A DNA stretch of 17,102 nt from VBAS01 sp035318985. GTDB taxonomy: Bacteria > Bacteroidota > Bacteroidia > Chitinophagales > Chitinophagaceae. The notes below the pieces were generated by a model that did no database searches, was not told the origin of the DNA, and saw only the letters and a list, made by a program, of their open reading frames with translations. The position numbers were made by a program, and so were the translations under genes. Numbering within the stretch: the first letter of the stretch is position 1; each line of letters begins with the position of its first letter. The stretch lies in contig DATHDP010000110.1 in the NCBI GenBank assembly GCA_035318985.1, positions 1-17,102 on the forward strand, read 5' to 3'. Positions 1 to 7,730 of the stretch are shown here, piece after piece.

Positions 1-311
1 ACATAAAATTTCACCATAGAAAGTCACATTCCTTTAGGAGCATTCATTCCACTCACCCATTGGGTTGCGATCACTTTTCCATCAAGACCAACTTTTGCAA
101 CAGATCCTTTTCCATCCTTCGCCCATGGATCTGTGCCGTCAATATTTGAAGCATACAAAACTTTATGATCGCCATCAAACAAAACAGATTCAGGAACCTT
201 TAAAACAGAATCTGTTTCCCACAATTTTTCCAATTTGTGTTGGGCAAATAGTAAAGAGGAATTAAAAAGAATTACTATCAGTAATGCTGTTCTTGATATG
301 GTCTTTTTCAT
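1..311 (-). pseudogene. SMP-30/gluconolactonase-like exported protein, 5' part, apparent frameshift at window edge
   Basis: The first 95 codons encode a Sec signal peptide (residues 1-23, ending LLFAQ) followed by the opening blade of a six-bladed SMP-30/gluconolactonase-type propeller: a KLWETDS...VPESVLFD stretch, then LYASNIDG and GMNAPKGM. These segments are typical of exported Bacteroidota members of this family, which are about 280-300 residues long. The frame stops at a TGA at 24-26, directly after PKGM. Beyond it, another frame reads TFYGEILC, which fits the strand expected after PKGM. Removing one TG of the TGTG at the break restores this reading, so a 2-base duplication is the simplest explanation. 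It could be a real pseudogene, a sequencing error, or just a truncated ORF; the rest lies outside the window. It is the last gene seen in the leftward array, 40 bases after the dehydrogenase gene. Its substrate is unknown; it may act on a sugar lactone. Confidence 0.55.
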
Positions 312-351
312 GATGTAAATTTTAGCATAGCTAAGTTACGTACAGAAAGCC

Positions 352-1596
352 TTATCCAAACCTCGCCGGGTTAAAAGCTTCGAGACCAAAGGAAGGTTTT
401 TTGCCAGAAATAATTTCTTCAATTAGCCTTCCTGTTCCAGCAGCAGCTGTAACCCCTAACATGGCGTGTCCTCCAGCATAAGTAAGATTAGAAAATTTAG
501 TATGCCTTCCGATATATGGCATGCCATCAGGACTCACAGGCCGGTAACCAAACCAGGCTTTACTTATATCCGGCTGCGGCAGGTTCATTGTTGGATAATA
601 TTTTTTAAACGCATTATAGATCGCAGTTACACGTTTAGGCAAAATATTATCGCTATGACCGCTCAATTCCATAGTGCCCCCGATCCTTAGCCATTTTCCA
701 ATTGGCGTTGTTGCTGTACGGTCATCAACTAATATTGAAGGATATTGCAAATTCTTTTCTAATCCGTCATAGACCATGCTATAACCTTTCCCCGGTTGCA
801 TTGGCGTGTAAATGCCGAGCTGCTTAGAAATGTTTTGCAACCATGAGCCATTTGCCAATATTAATTCTTCACAATCCAGTTTTGCCTTATCAGTTATAAC
901 CCCGGTTATTTTTCCATTAGTAGTTTCAAAACTTTTTACTTCCGAGTTCAACCAAAACTTCACTCCTTTACTTTTTAAATAAGAATAAAGCGAACGCATA
1001 AACTTTCCCGGGTTCACATGGCCATCGTCAAGATAAAGAACACCACCCGCAACATTTGTTTCTACCTGCGGTTCATATTCCTGTACTTGTTGCGGTGTAC
1101 ACATGATCGTTTTCAGTCCATATGCATTTGCCTGATCAGCCAAACGTTTTTCATGATCGGCAGTCTTCTCATTTTTCCAAAGCATCCAGCAGCCTTTCTC
1201 TGTCATATCAAATGGCTCGGGCAATTCATTCTTCAGTTCATTCATCAAATGCCTTGTCAGTTGCAAAAGGTTATTCATGTGCGGCGCATTCTCCTCCACT
1301 TTTTTTGCAGAAGCGCTTTTCCAAAACTCCATTCCCCAACGAATAAGATCAAGATTTAATCTTGGCTTTACATAAAATGGCGACGAAGAGCTCATCATCC
1401 ATTTTAATCCTTTTGATACAATACCCGGTGTTGCCAACGGAACAAAATGCGATGGTGATATATAACCCATATTACCAAATGAACAGCCATCAGTAATATC
1501 GCCACGTTCAATAACAGTTACTTTATGTCCTTCTTTTTGTAAAAAATAAGCGCAGTTCAATCCTATAACCCCGCCTCCGATAATTGTTACGTTCAT
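352..1596 (-). CDS. FAD-dependent D-amino-acid dehydrogenase (DadA family), probable cis-4-hydroxy-D-proline dehydrogenase/oxidase
   Basis: A 414-residue DAO/DadA-type flavoprotein of normal family length without a signal peptide. The N-terminus carries the FAD Rossmann motif GGGVIG (residues 7-12) with the ribose-binding Glu at residue 30. Near the C-terminus are YRPVSPDGMPYIGR and AGGHAMLGVTAAAGTG, the flavin-contacting segments of the family. It shares an array with a 4-hydroxyproline epimerase, a DHDPS-like deaminase and a semialdehyde dehydrogenase. The predicted reaction is therefore oxidation of cis-4-hydroxy-D-proline to 1-pyrroline-4-hydroxy-2-carboxylate. General D-amino-acid dehydrogenase activity is the alternative; the assignment comes from context, not from a diagnostic residue. 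The gene is separated from the other three pathway genes by the sugar-hydrolase block. A short G-rich repeat ends directly before the ATG at 1596 and occupies the ribosome-binding position. Confidence 0.85.
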   Translation of the reverse strand: MNVTIIGGGVIGLNCAYFLQKEGHKVTVIERGDITDGCSFGNMGYISPSHFVPLATPGIVSKGLKWMMSSSSPFYVKPRLNLDLIRWGMEFWKSASAKKVEENAPHMNNLLQLTRHLMNELKNELPEPFDMTEKGCWMLWKNEKTADHEKRLADQANAYGLKTIMCTPQQVQEYEPQVETNVAGGVLYLDDGHVNPGKFMRSLYSYLKSKGVKFWLNSEVKSFETTNGKITGVITDKAKLDCEELILANGSWLQNISKQLGIYTPMQPGKGYSMVYDGLEKNLQYPSILVDDRTATTPIGKWLRIGGTMELSGHSDNILPKRVTAIYNAFKKYYPTMNLPQPDISKAWFGYRPVSPDGMPYIGRHTKFSNLTYAGGHAMLGVTAAAGTGRLIEEIISGKKPSFGLEAFNPARFG

Positions 1597-1616
1597 GCCC
1601 TAACCCCTAAAGGGGA
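1597..1616. repeat. Short G/C palindromic repeat (CCCCTAAAGGGG type), copy 1
   Basis: The + strand reads GCCCTAACCCCTAAAGGGGA, with CCCCTAAAGGGG as a near-palindromic core. The element directly abuts the dehydrogenase start codon (ATG at 1596 on the - strand), so the sense strand reads AGGGGTTAGGGC just before ATG. Related elements lie at 11364-11388 and 12384-12407. Such C-rich/TAAA/G-rich elements are frequent between genes in Bacteroidota (general recollection). Here the element may also supply an SD-like G-run. Confidence 0.6.
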
Positions 1617-1662
1617 ATTTTTGTTTTATAGTTAGAAAATAATTCTTGGTTGATCTTTTAGT

Positions 1663-1788
1663 TTGCTTCGGCCTCGCAATGACGAAGACTCGGAAAAGCG
1701 AAAAAACTTCTGGCCTCGCAGAGTCTTCGTCATTGCGAGGCCGGCTTTCAAAGTATTTTGGCAAATATATTTCAGAAGGCCGAAGCAA
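1663..1788. repeat. Nested inverted repeat element with TTGCTTCGGC / GCCGAAGCAA ends
   Basis: This is two inverted repeats, one inside the other. The inner arms are 1669-1691 and 1721-1743, a perfect 23-base match around a 29-base loop. The outer arms are 1663-1674 (TTGCTTCGGCCT) and 1777-1788 (AGGCCGAAGCAA), 12 bases and perfect. The 9-mer GGCCTCGCA occurs a second time in the loop at 1712-1720. The sequence resembles the widespread dispersed intergenic repeat built from CATTGCGAGG and CGAAGCAATC (recalled, not searched). It fills most of the 250-base spacer between the GH146-like gene and the dehydrogenase gene. It could fold into a very stable hairpin in the operon transcript and act as a processing, stabilising or attenuating element. 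No T-rich tail makes it an obvious intrinsic terminator. Confidence 0.8.
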
Positions 1789-1846
1789 TCTAATAACGAC
1801 TTAAAATCAACTTGATATTAGTGACGCATCGGCTGTTAATGAAAGA

Positions 1847-4258
1847 TCATTCGCCATGGCCCGGATTAGGATCATTCGCTTTTATTGCATTAATTAATCT
1901 TGCTCCAAAAACTCTTCCCGCAGTTTTGCCATAGTTCGCTTCTATCCTAACCGTAATTTTTTCTTTCCCCTTCATCAAGTCCTCCGGGATGCTATACTCA
2001 ACATCATAAAATTTACCCGTCTTTCCGCCTTTCCAATCTTCTGTTGCGATCTTTACGCCATCAATTAGAATATCAAACTTCCGGTCTTTATCGTCGCCAA
2101 TATAGGTCAATAACAAATTACAGCCAATGACATTATTCGTTTTCATTTCAAAAGAAAAATAATTATCTCTTCTTGCTTCTCTGCCCATTCTTCCAATCGC
2201 ATCACTTACATAACTTCTTTCACTTGCCTTTAGGCTATGATCTCTTTCTGGCTGCATTTCTCCTATTCTGAAATTGTCAATTGTTTTTTCTTCAATTTCT
2301 TTTCCCCTCTTCTTTTCAGCTTCGTATTCCGCCTGTTTTGCCGACCAGTCAGCATTTGTAAAATAGTCCCAGTACACACTGTAATACTGATCATAAGTTT
2401 TATAAAACGGGATCAACTTCACATCAAAGGGTTTTCCCACTTCTTTCATTTCAAATTGCAAAGGTTGTGATGCGGGTTTTATCCAATCATTGATATTCTT
2501 ATTATCTGTCAAAAGAACAGGAGTTCCATAAACAGGATCTGGCATGTCTTTTCCCAACTGACCGGCTAAAACGATAGGGCCATATTTAAATGCAATACGA
2601 TTTGGATTATCAGGCATCGCTTCAGTGTATAGATGCATGTTGAATCGCATTTCCAATTTGTCATTCTTCTTCATCGTAACTCTTAATGGTATATACCCAT
2701 CAATCCTGTCGAATTCAAAATTATTATCGTAAGACTTTATATTTTGATTTTCTTTTCCATTCATGAAAAATCTCGTTCTACCAGTTGACCAATATGGTTT
2801 CCTAATAAGAAGAGTAAATGTTTTTGATGCATCACCCAAATAAGTAAAAACTGTAGAATTTGATTCAGGAAAATTTGTTTCCTGTTTAAAAATTAATCCC
2901 TGCTCTTTCCAGTTAACAACAGATGGAATAAATAAATTCACAAACAGCTCTCCATGATCACCATGACTATAAATCTGTTCTGCATACTTTGAATGATTCT
3001 CAATTCCACTTCCGACACAACAAGTAAAAGTTGTAAAGGGACTGCTAAACTCTTTCTTTGTTCCCATCCTCAAAGGGACAAAATAAGTCATCATCCCATT
3101 CTCGGGATTTTGAGAAGCAAGAATATGATTATACAAAGCCCTTTCATAATAATCCATCAATGCTCCGGAAGGTTGCCATGCAAATAAATGCCTTGTCAAC
3201 TTAAGCATGTTATATGTGTTGCATGTTTCGCATGTGTTATCACTCAAACGATCATTTAATGAATCTTGTTTGCCGCAATATTCATAATTGCTATTGCCGC
3301 CAATAACATAAGTATGATGCTTTACCATTGACTCCCAAAAGAATGAAGCAATTGTTTTATCCCTTTCATCACCGGTGATCTCGTAACGACGTGAGCAGCC
3401 GATAGCTTTCGGCACATTTGTATTACTGTGTTTGCCGGGCATGGGATCAATACGTTTGGCAAGCTGTCCCAATACAAATTCATCATGAAACTTTCTTGAC
3501 AATGCTAAATATTTTTCATTCCCTGTGATCGCATAAATATTCGCCAACACTTCATTCATTCCTCCATGCTCACAATTAAGCATTTTTAATCGCTGTTCTT
3601 CATTCAATCCATTTACAATTGTTCCGGTCCAGTCTGCAGCAGCCACGGCAATTGTCAATGCAGTGCTGTTGTCACAATACAAATAAGCATCAAGCAACCC
3701 CGCCAGGACTTTATGAAGAGTATACCAGGGAACCCACGAACCATTCAGATCAAAACCTGCAGATCGAATATCACCACGTTTTACCTGTGCAAAAACTGTA
3801 TCCTCATTAGGCACGGCGCCTATATAACCTGTTTTTCTTGCTACCTGGCATTTTCGTAATTCATCAACGATATAATCAATCCTGTTTTTAAATTCTTTTT
3901 CACCCGTACTGGCATACATCATGGCACAGGCAGACAGGTAATGACCTAATGTATGTCCTGATATCCCATCCTTTTCCCATCCACCGTAAATTGAATCCTT
4001 TACCGGTAAACCTGCATGTTTATGAAAACGATACAATAACCTGTCGGGTTTGATCTGTAACAAATAGCCGCTGTCCATTGTCATCGCATGACGAAACGGG
4101 CTATTCAAAAGTCTTACTTCATTTAGGTTAAAGCTATATGCTTTGATAGGAACAACAGGCTTAACCTTAAATTTATTGTTGCTTTTCTCAGGCACATAAG
4201 ATTGTGCAGTGCAGAATATTGAAATAAAGATGAATAAGGGAAGAAAGGTTTTTTTCAT
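1847..4258 (-). CDS. Exported GH146-like beta-L-arabinofuranosidase (DUF1680 superfamily)
   Basis: An 803-residue protein with a signal peptide at residues 1-19 (FISIFCTAQ). The (alpha/alpha)-barrel begins near VRLLNSPF and contains GGWEKDGISGHTLGHYLSA (92-110), a hallmark of the larger DUF1680 proteins now grouped with GH146. The expected zinc/thiolate site is present: Glu326 (candidate acid/base, NYEYC), the CETC segment with Glu344 and Cys346, and TCCVGSGIENH with Cys413 (candidate nucleophile) and Cys414. A beta-sandwich region (DUF4986 type) follows, then a C-terminal jelly-roll (about 680-795, DUF6805-like) that may bind glycan. GH146 enzymes release terminal beta-L-arabinofuranose with retention. 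The gene overlaps the preceding GH-A gene by 4 bases (ATGA), so the two are translationally coupled. GH127 membership is the alternative, but the length and GH motif favour GH146. Confidence 0.88.
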   Translation of the reverse strand: MKKTFLPLFIFISIFCTAQSYVPEKSNNKFKVKPVVPIKAYSFNLNEVRLLNSPFRHAMTMDSGYLLQIKPDRLLYRFHKHAGLPVKDSIYGGWEKDGISGHTLGHYLSACAMMYASTGEKEFKNRIDYIVDELRKCQVARKTGYIGAVPNEDTVFAQVKRGDIRSAGFDLNGSWVPWYTLHKVLAGLLDAYLYCDNSTALTIAVAAADWTGTIVNGLNEEQRLKMLNCEHGGMNEVLANIYAITGNEKYLALSRKFHDEFVLGQLAKRIDPMPGKHSNTNVPKAIGCSRRYEITGDERDKTIASFFWESMVKHHTYVIGGNSNYEYCGKQDSLNDRLSDNTCETCNTYNMLKLTRHLFAWQPSGALMDYYERALYNHILASQNPENGMMTYFVPLRMGTKKEFSSPFTTFTCCVGSGIENHSKYAEQIYSHGDHGELFVNLFIPSVVNWKEQGLIFKQETNFPESNSTVFTYLGDASKTFTLLIRKPYWSTGRTRFFMNGKENQNIKSYDNNFEFDRIDGYIPLRVTMKKNDKLEMRFNMHLYTEAMPDNPNRIAFKYGPIVLAGQLGKDMPDPVYGTPVLLTDNKNINDWIKPASQPLQFEMKEVGKPFDVKLIPFYKTYDQYYSVYWDYFTNADWSAKQAEYEAEKKRGKEIEEKTIDNFRIGEMQPERDHSLKASERSYVSDAIGRMGREARRDNYFSFEMKTNNVIGCNLLLTYIGDDKDRKFDILIDGVKIATEDWKGGKTGKFYDVEYSIPEDLMKGKEKITVRIEANYGKTAGRVFGARLINAIKANDPNPGHGE

Positions 4259-5304
4259 TTCTTACCAGTTAATTTTTTTATTAATTCAACTTCTTTTACA
4301 TCATAAGCTGTTCCGTCTTTTCTGAAAACATCATGAAACCATGGATTGGGCTCAGGGCTGCCTTCTTTACTTCCCCATGGAAAAATAGTGTTGCTTCTGC
4401 CGCTAACTAATCCCCAGTTAATAGCCCCAACATTATATCTTTTTAAGATCGGAAGATGAGTTTCAAATCGGCTGTTATTTGATCTTGCCATATACTCAGT
4501 GCAAATAACCGGTCGGGCAAATTTTTGCAAACTATCTATCGCTTGCTTCATTGAGTTTGTATCAGAATAATTATGATAAGTGATCACATCAGAATTTTCC
4601 AATTGATACCTGTTGATCTCTGGAAAATCCATGAACCATACCCCTACTGTTAGTGGTTGCGATGGTCTTACAGACCATGCCCATTCAAAAACTTTTTTCA
4701 ATAACGGCATTGATGTCATTCCATAGCCACTGTTGGCTGGCTCGTTATACAGATCCCACATAAGAATTCTTTCATCATCTTTAAATGTTGTCAGAATATC
4801 CTTTACATATTCTTCAAGATACTTCCATTGCGAAGGATCATCATGAGTTGATCTATTCGGGCTTCTTACCCAACCGCTATTATGAACACCGGGTTTAGGC
4901 GCCGGTTGCTTCCCGGTTTTAGCATCGGGGTTCCAGCAATCATCAAAAACGCAAAAAAGGATTTTGATCTTATGTTTGGCAGCAATAGACAAAAAATTAT
5001 CCATGCGTTTCTTAAATCCATCGGCATCCGCCTTCCACGCAAGATCATGCAAGTAAACTCTCATCACATTCATTCCAATACCAGCAGCCCAGCCTAATTC
5101 TTTATTGATCGTAGCTGAATCATAAGTTTCTGCCTGCCACATCTCCAGTTGATTAATTGCAGTGCTTGGCAGAAAATCCGCACCAACTAACCATCCTTGC
5201 TTTCCATACCAGGTATTTGCTTTGTCAGCGGTCCATTTTTTTTGCTGCGCAAAAGAAGTATTCAGAAAAAGAAAAAATATGATCAAATAGAATGTATGCT
5301 TCAT
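4255..5304 (-). CDS. Exported clan GH-A glycoside hydrolase (GH5-like, cellulase-family fold)
   Basis: A 349-residue protein with a signal peptide (residues 1-20, FLNTSFAQ) and a single TIM-barrel domain. Clan GH-A signatures are visible. The acid/base Glu188 sits in MWDLYNEPANSG at the end of strand 4. The candidate nucleophile Glu270 sits in VICTEYMAR at strand 7. MRVYLHDLAW is near strand 2, and INWGLVSGRSNTIFPW is near strand 8. The distance between the two Glu residues fits a retaining GH-A enzyme. Such proteins are often labelled 'cellulase-family' or '1,4-beta-xylanase', but those labels do not fix a substrate. Its position beside the arabinofuranosidase genes suggests it cuts a linkage in the same glycan, for example a galactosyl, arabinosyl or xylosyl unit. 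It starts 7 bases after the previous gene and ends in an ATGA overlap with the next. Confidence 0.82.
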   Translation of the reverse strand: MKHTFYLIIFFLFLNTSFAQQKKWTADKANTWYGKQGWLVGADFLPSTAINQLEMWQAETYDSATINKELGWAAGIGMNVMRVYLHDLAWKADADGFKKRMDNFLSIAAKHKIKILFCVFDDCWNPDAKTGKQPAPKPGVHNSGWVRSPNRSTHDDPSQWKYLEEYVKDILTTFKDDERILMWDLYNEPANSGYGMTSMPLLKKVFEWAWSVRPSQPLTVGVWFMDFPEINRYQLENSDVITYHNYSDTNSMKQAIDSLQKFARPVICTEYMARSNNSRFETHLPILKRYNVGAINWGLVSGRSNTIFPWGSKEGSPEPNPWFHDVFRKDGTAYDVKEVELIKKLTGKK

Positions 5305-5311
5305 AGTTTTT

Positions 5312-7729
5312 TTATTTTTTCCATTTATTTTCCAGCATCTTTATAAAATACCCTCCCACCACACTTCTTGCCTGGAATCCGACTTGTTTGCCATCTGTTG
5401 TTTCATGCCAGTCATTCAAAGGAACCCTTGTTGGTGTTTCGGTGGCAAATTTATAAATGGGTTTTATCAGTGCTTCAAAATCTTTTTGACTATTTGCTAA
5501 AGTTGCTGTCCAGATCACCCAATCACTTTTTGTATATGTCTTGCGACTATCCAGTGGCAAGCCGAATTCATTTTGCTTTGTCAAATAATATTTGATCTCT
5601 TTATCATACACTGATTCAGGAAAAAGTTTTAACTCAAGCAATTTATCCCAAACCAAATTATACTTCTGGCTCCATGTTCCTTTTTTATCGAATGTCAGGG
5701 AAAAATGATCGCCATCATCAGCCATTTGTATCCATCGTGCAGCATAATCAGTAGCGATATTATGATACTTGCCGGCCTCACCTCTTTTGCCAAGCCCCTT
5801 TGCCATTTGTGCATATGCAGCAATACCAACAATTGCTTTCATTGAAAGATTTACATTTCGTGAAAGATGCCCCGCAAAATCATCGGTACATAATTGATTG
5901 GCGGGATCAAACCCGTCATTTACTAAAAACTCAACCCATTTGCTCAACACATCCCAATGTTTTTTTGCAAAATCAAATTTTCCTTCCGCTCTGCAAATTG
6001 CGGCCGTAAGAATGATCATATTACCTGCTTCTTCCACGGGCATATCTTCCGGATAAGTTTGTCCGTTAGCCTGCGGATAAGTTCCAAGATCATGCGCTGG
6101 AAAAGGCTTTGACCATTTACCACTTTCACTATAATACATCAGCGGCTCAACCATCCCTTTTAACAAATTTGGATTATAAATTAAAGTGAGTGGCGCTGAA
6201 GGATAAGTTACATCAACGGTCCATATTGAGCCATTACTGAAATTTTCTTTTTGGGGAAATAATATTTCATTGTTTGGCCCTCTCACCAGTTTATGCGCAG
6301 CGAGTGATTGACGATAAGCTAATACACAGAGATCAGCATAAGTTTCATCTCCCGCTTTTATTGCATCATCATAAAGTTGTTTATCAAAATTGTTGCAGCG
6401 TTCTTCAATAGATTTAAATTCATCCAATGATCTTTTTATCATTTGCTCTGCCGAAGAAAAATTTTTCTTCCACCATGCCTGGAGGTTTTGGCCAAAGTAT
6501 TGAATTGAATAAATGTCATCGTAAGCAAGTAAGATCGTTTTCTCAACAGGTACATTTTTAATTTTGCCATAATTTATTTCCAGGTTACAAAGACCAGTAA
6601 GATCAGATCTTCTATTAGGAGAAAGTTTAATTGAAGATGCATCTGCAGTGGCAAGATAAGAGTACCCCCAATCGATCCTTACATCATCCCCTTTCCTTTT
6701 TAGAATTGGTTGCTCTACTGTTCCTGATCTCTGAAATGCTATTCCTTCCTTTTTATAAAAGTCTGTTTTTACATCCTGAGATCGACTATTCCTCGCCACA
6801 TCTTCGGAACTACCGAAAAACAATTTCACATCATGTTGATTATCGTCTGCTGTCACTACATTGAATGTAACATAAGTAACAGGCCGTGAATACAGATCAA
6901 GATCATTCATCAATAATGGAGAAAGAAAATCAACATTAAGAAAAACGGGACCACAATAAAATCCATACTTTGTTTGTGTTGCAGTCAATTCCACTTTTCT
7001 CTGAATTGCATTCTGAATTGGTTCTGGCGGCAAACGATCATATAACCCGGCATCAATATAAGCTTGTCCTCCTGTATTCTCACAATACATTGCCAGCACA
7101 TTCTTGCCTTTGCGTAACTTTTGTTCGATAGCTTTTGAAAGCAGTATTTCTTTATTCGCTGAACAACAACCTGCATTGAATATTTTCTCACCATTTAGAT
7201 ATATCTCTACATTATCATCATATTTTATCTTCAATAAAAGCTCATTAATATTTGGCTGTTGAAGGTCGAATGATCTTCTTATCCATATTTCCCTGCTTTT
7301 CCATTCAGATTGAGGATCGACATCTTTTGTACCAAACATTCCTTTACCTGTTTGCCATTTTGTATCATCAAAATCAACTGCTGTCCAATCACCCGTGGGC
7401 TTTGTTTCGGTAAATTGACAATTGTAAGGTTGCGTTTCGGCAATCGGTAATATCGGCTTTAATATTCTTGCTGGCTCCCCAAGAAATTTATAAAGTTTAC
7501 CATCTACACTTAATAGCCCAATCAGTGACTGATCCTTTCCTGTCCAATGTTTGGTTGTGCTTTCATTCAGGTTATCAGTAAAACTCCAGATGCTGAGATA
7601 AGGATCATGCACTACAAGTGGATAAGCCGGTGCTTTATTTACCTGTGAATATGAGATGATAACTGAAAACTGAAAACTTATAATTGAGAACAATTTCCAT
7701 TTACTCCTCATAATCTTTTTCATGATCAT
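5312..7729 (-). CDS. Exported DUF4964/DUF5127/DUF4965/DUF1793 'glutaminase-like' protein with an inserted beta-sandwich
   Basis: The chosen ATG at 7729 gives 805 residues and a clean signal peptide (about 1-29, FSVIISYSQ). An in-frame ATG at 7774 would overlap the upstream aldose epimerase gene by 44 bases and bury that signal, so it is disfavoured; ATG 7723 is equally possible. After a short N-terminal module (YPLVVHDPYLSIWS) comes an extra domain at about 110-230 with the GH2-type jelly-roll motifs WKSREIWIRRSF and VEIYLNGEKIF. A DUF5127-like beta-region follows, then an (alpha/alpha)6 catalytic-type domain with DDFAGHLSRNVNLS and a C-terminal PLNDWHETTDG. Fungal relatives are called glutaminase A. 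In Bacteroidota these proteins sit among glycoside hydrolases and their true activity is uncertain. Here it could remove a sugar or act on an amide of a glycopeptide; neither is shown. Confidence 0.8.
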   Translation of the reverse strand: MIMKKIMRSKWKLFSIISFQFSVIISYSQVNKAPAYPLVVHDPYLSIWSFTDNLNESTTKHWTGKDQSLIGLLSVDGKLYKFLGEPARILKPILPIAETQPYNCQFTETKPTGDWTAVDFDDTKWQTGKGMFGTKDVDPQSEWKSREIWIRRSFDLQQPNINELLLKIKYDDNVEIYLNGEKIFNAGCCSANKEILLSKAIEQKLRKGKNVLAMYCENTGGQAYIDAGLYDRLPPEPIQNAIQRKVELTATQTKYGFYCGPVFLNVDFLSPLLMNDLDLYSRPVTYVTFNVVTADDNQHDVKLFFGSSEDVARNSRSQDVKTDFYKKEGIAFQRSGTVEQPILKRKGDDVRIDWGYSYLATADASSIKLSPNRRSDLTGLCNLEINYGKIKNVPVEKTILLAYDDIYSIQYFGQNLQAWWKKNFSSAEQMIKRSLDEFKSIEERCNNFDKQLYDDAIKAGDETYADLCVLAYRQSLAAHKLVRGPNNEILFPQKENFSNGSIWTVDVTYPSAPLTLIYNPNLLKGMVEPLMYYSESGKWSKPFPAHDLGTYPQANGQTYPEDMPVEEAGNMIILTAAICRAEGKFDFAKKHWDVLSKWVEFLVNDGFDPANQLCTDDFAGHLSRNVNLSMKAIVGIAAYAQMAKGLGKRGEAGKYHNIATDYAARWIQMADDGDHFSLTFDKKGTWSQKYNLVWDKLLELKLFPESVYDKEIKYYLTKQNEFGLPLDSRKTYTKSDWVIWTATLANSQKDFEALIKPIYKFATETPTRVPLNDWHETTDGKQVGFQARSVVGGYFIKMLENKWKK

Positions 7730-7730
7730 G

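Noticed and set aside
1600..1788. 62-codon - strand open frame between the GH146-like and dehydrogenase genes
   Set aside because: It is almost entirely made of the inverted repeat element (1663-1788) and the short G/C repeat. The Arg/Lys-rich peptide is what such repeats encode by chance.
1663..1788. CRISPR array or insertion-sequence remnant
   Set aside because: There is no regular direct-repeat/spacer pattern, and no transposase fragment or target-site duplication is visible; it is a nested inverted repeat.
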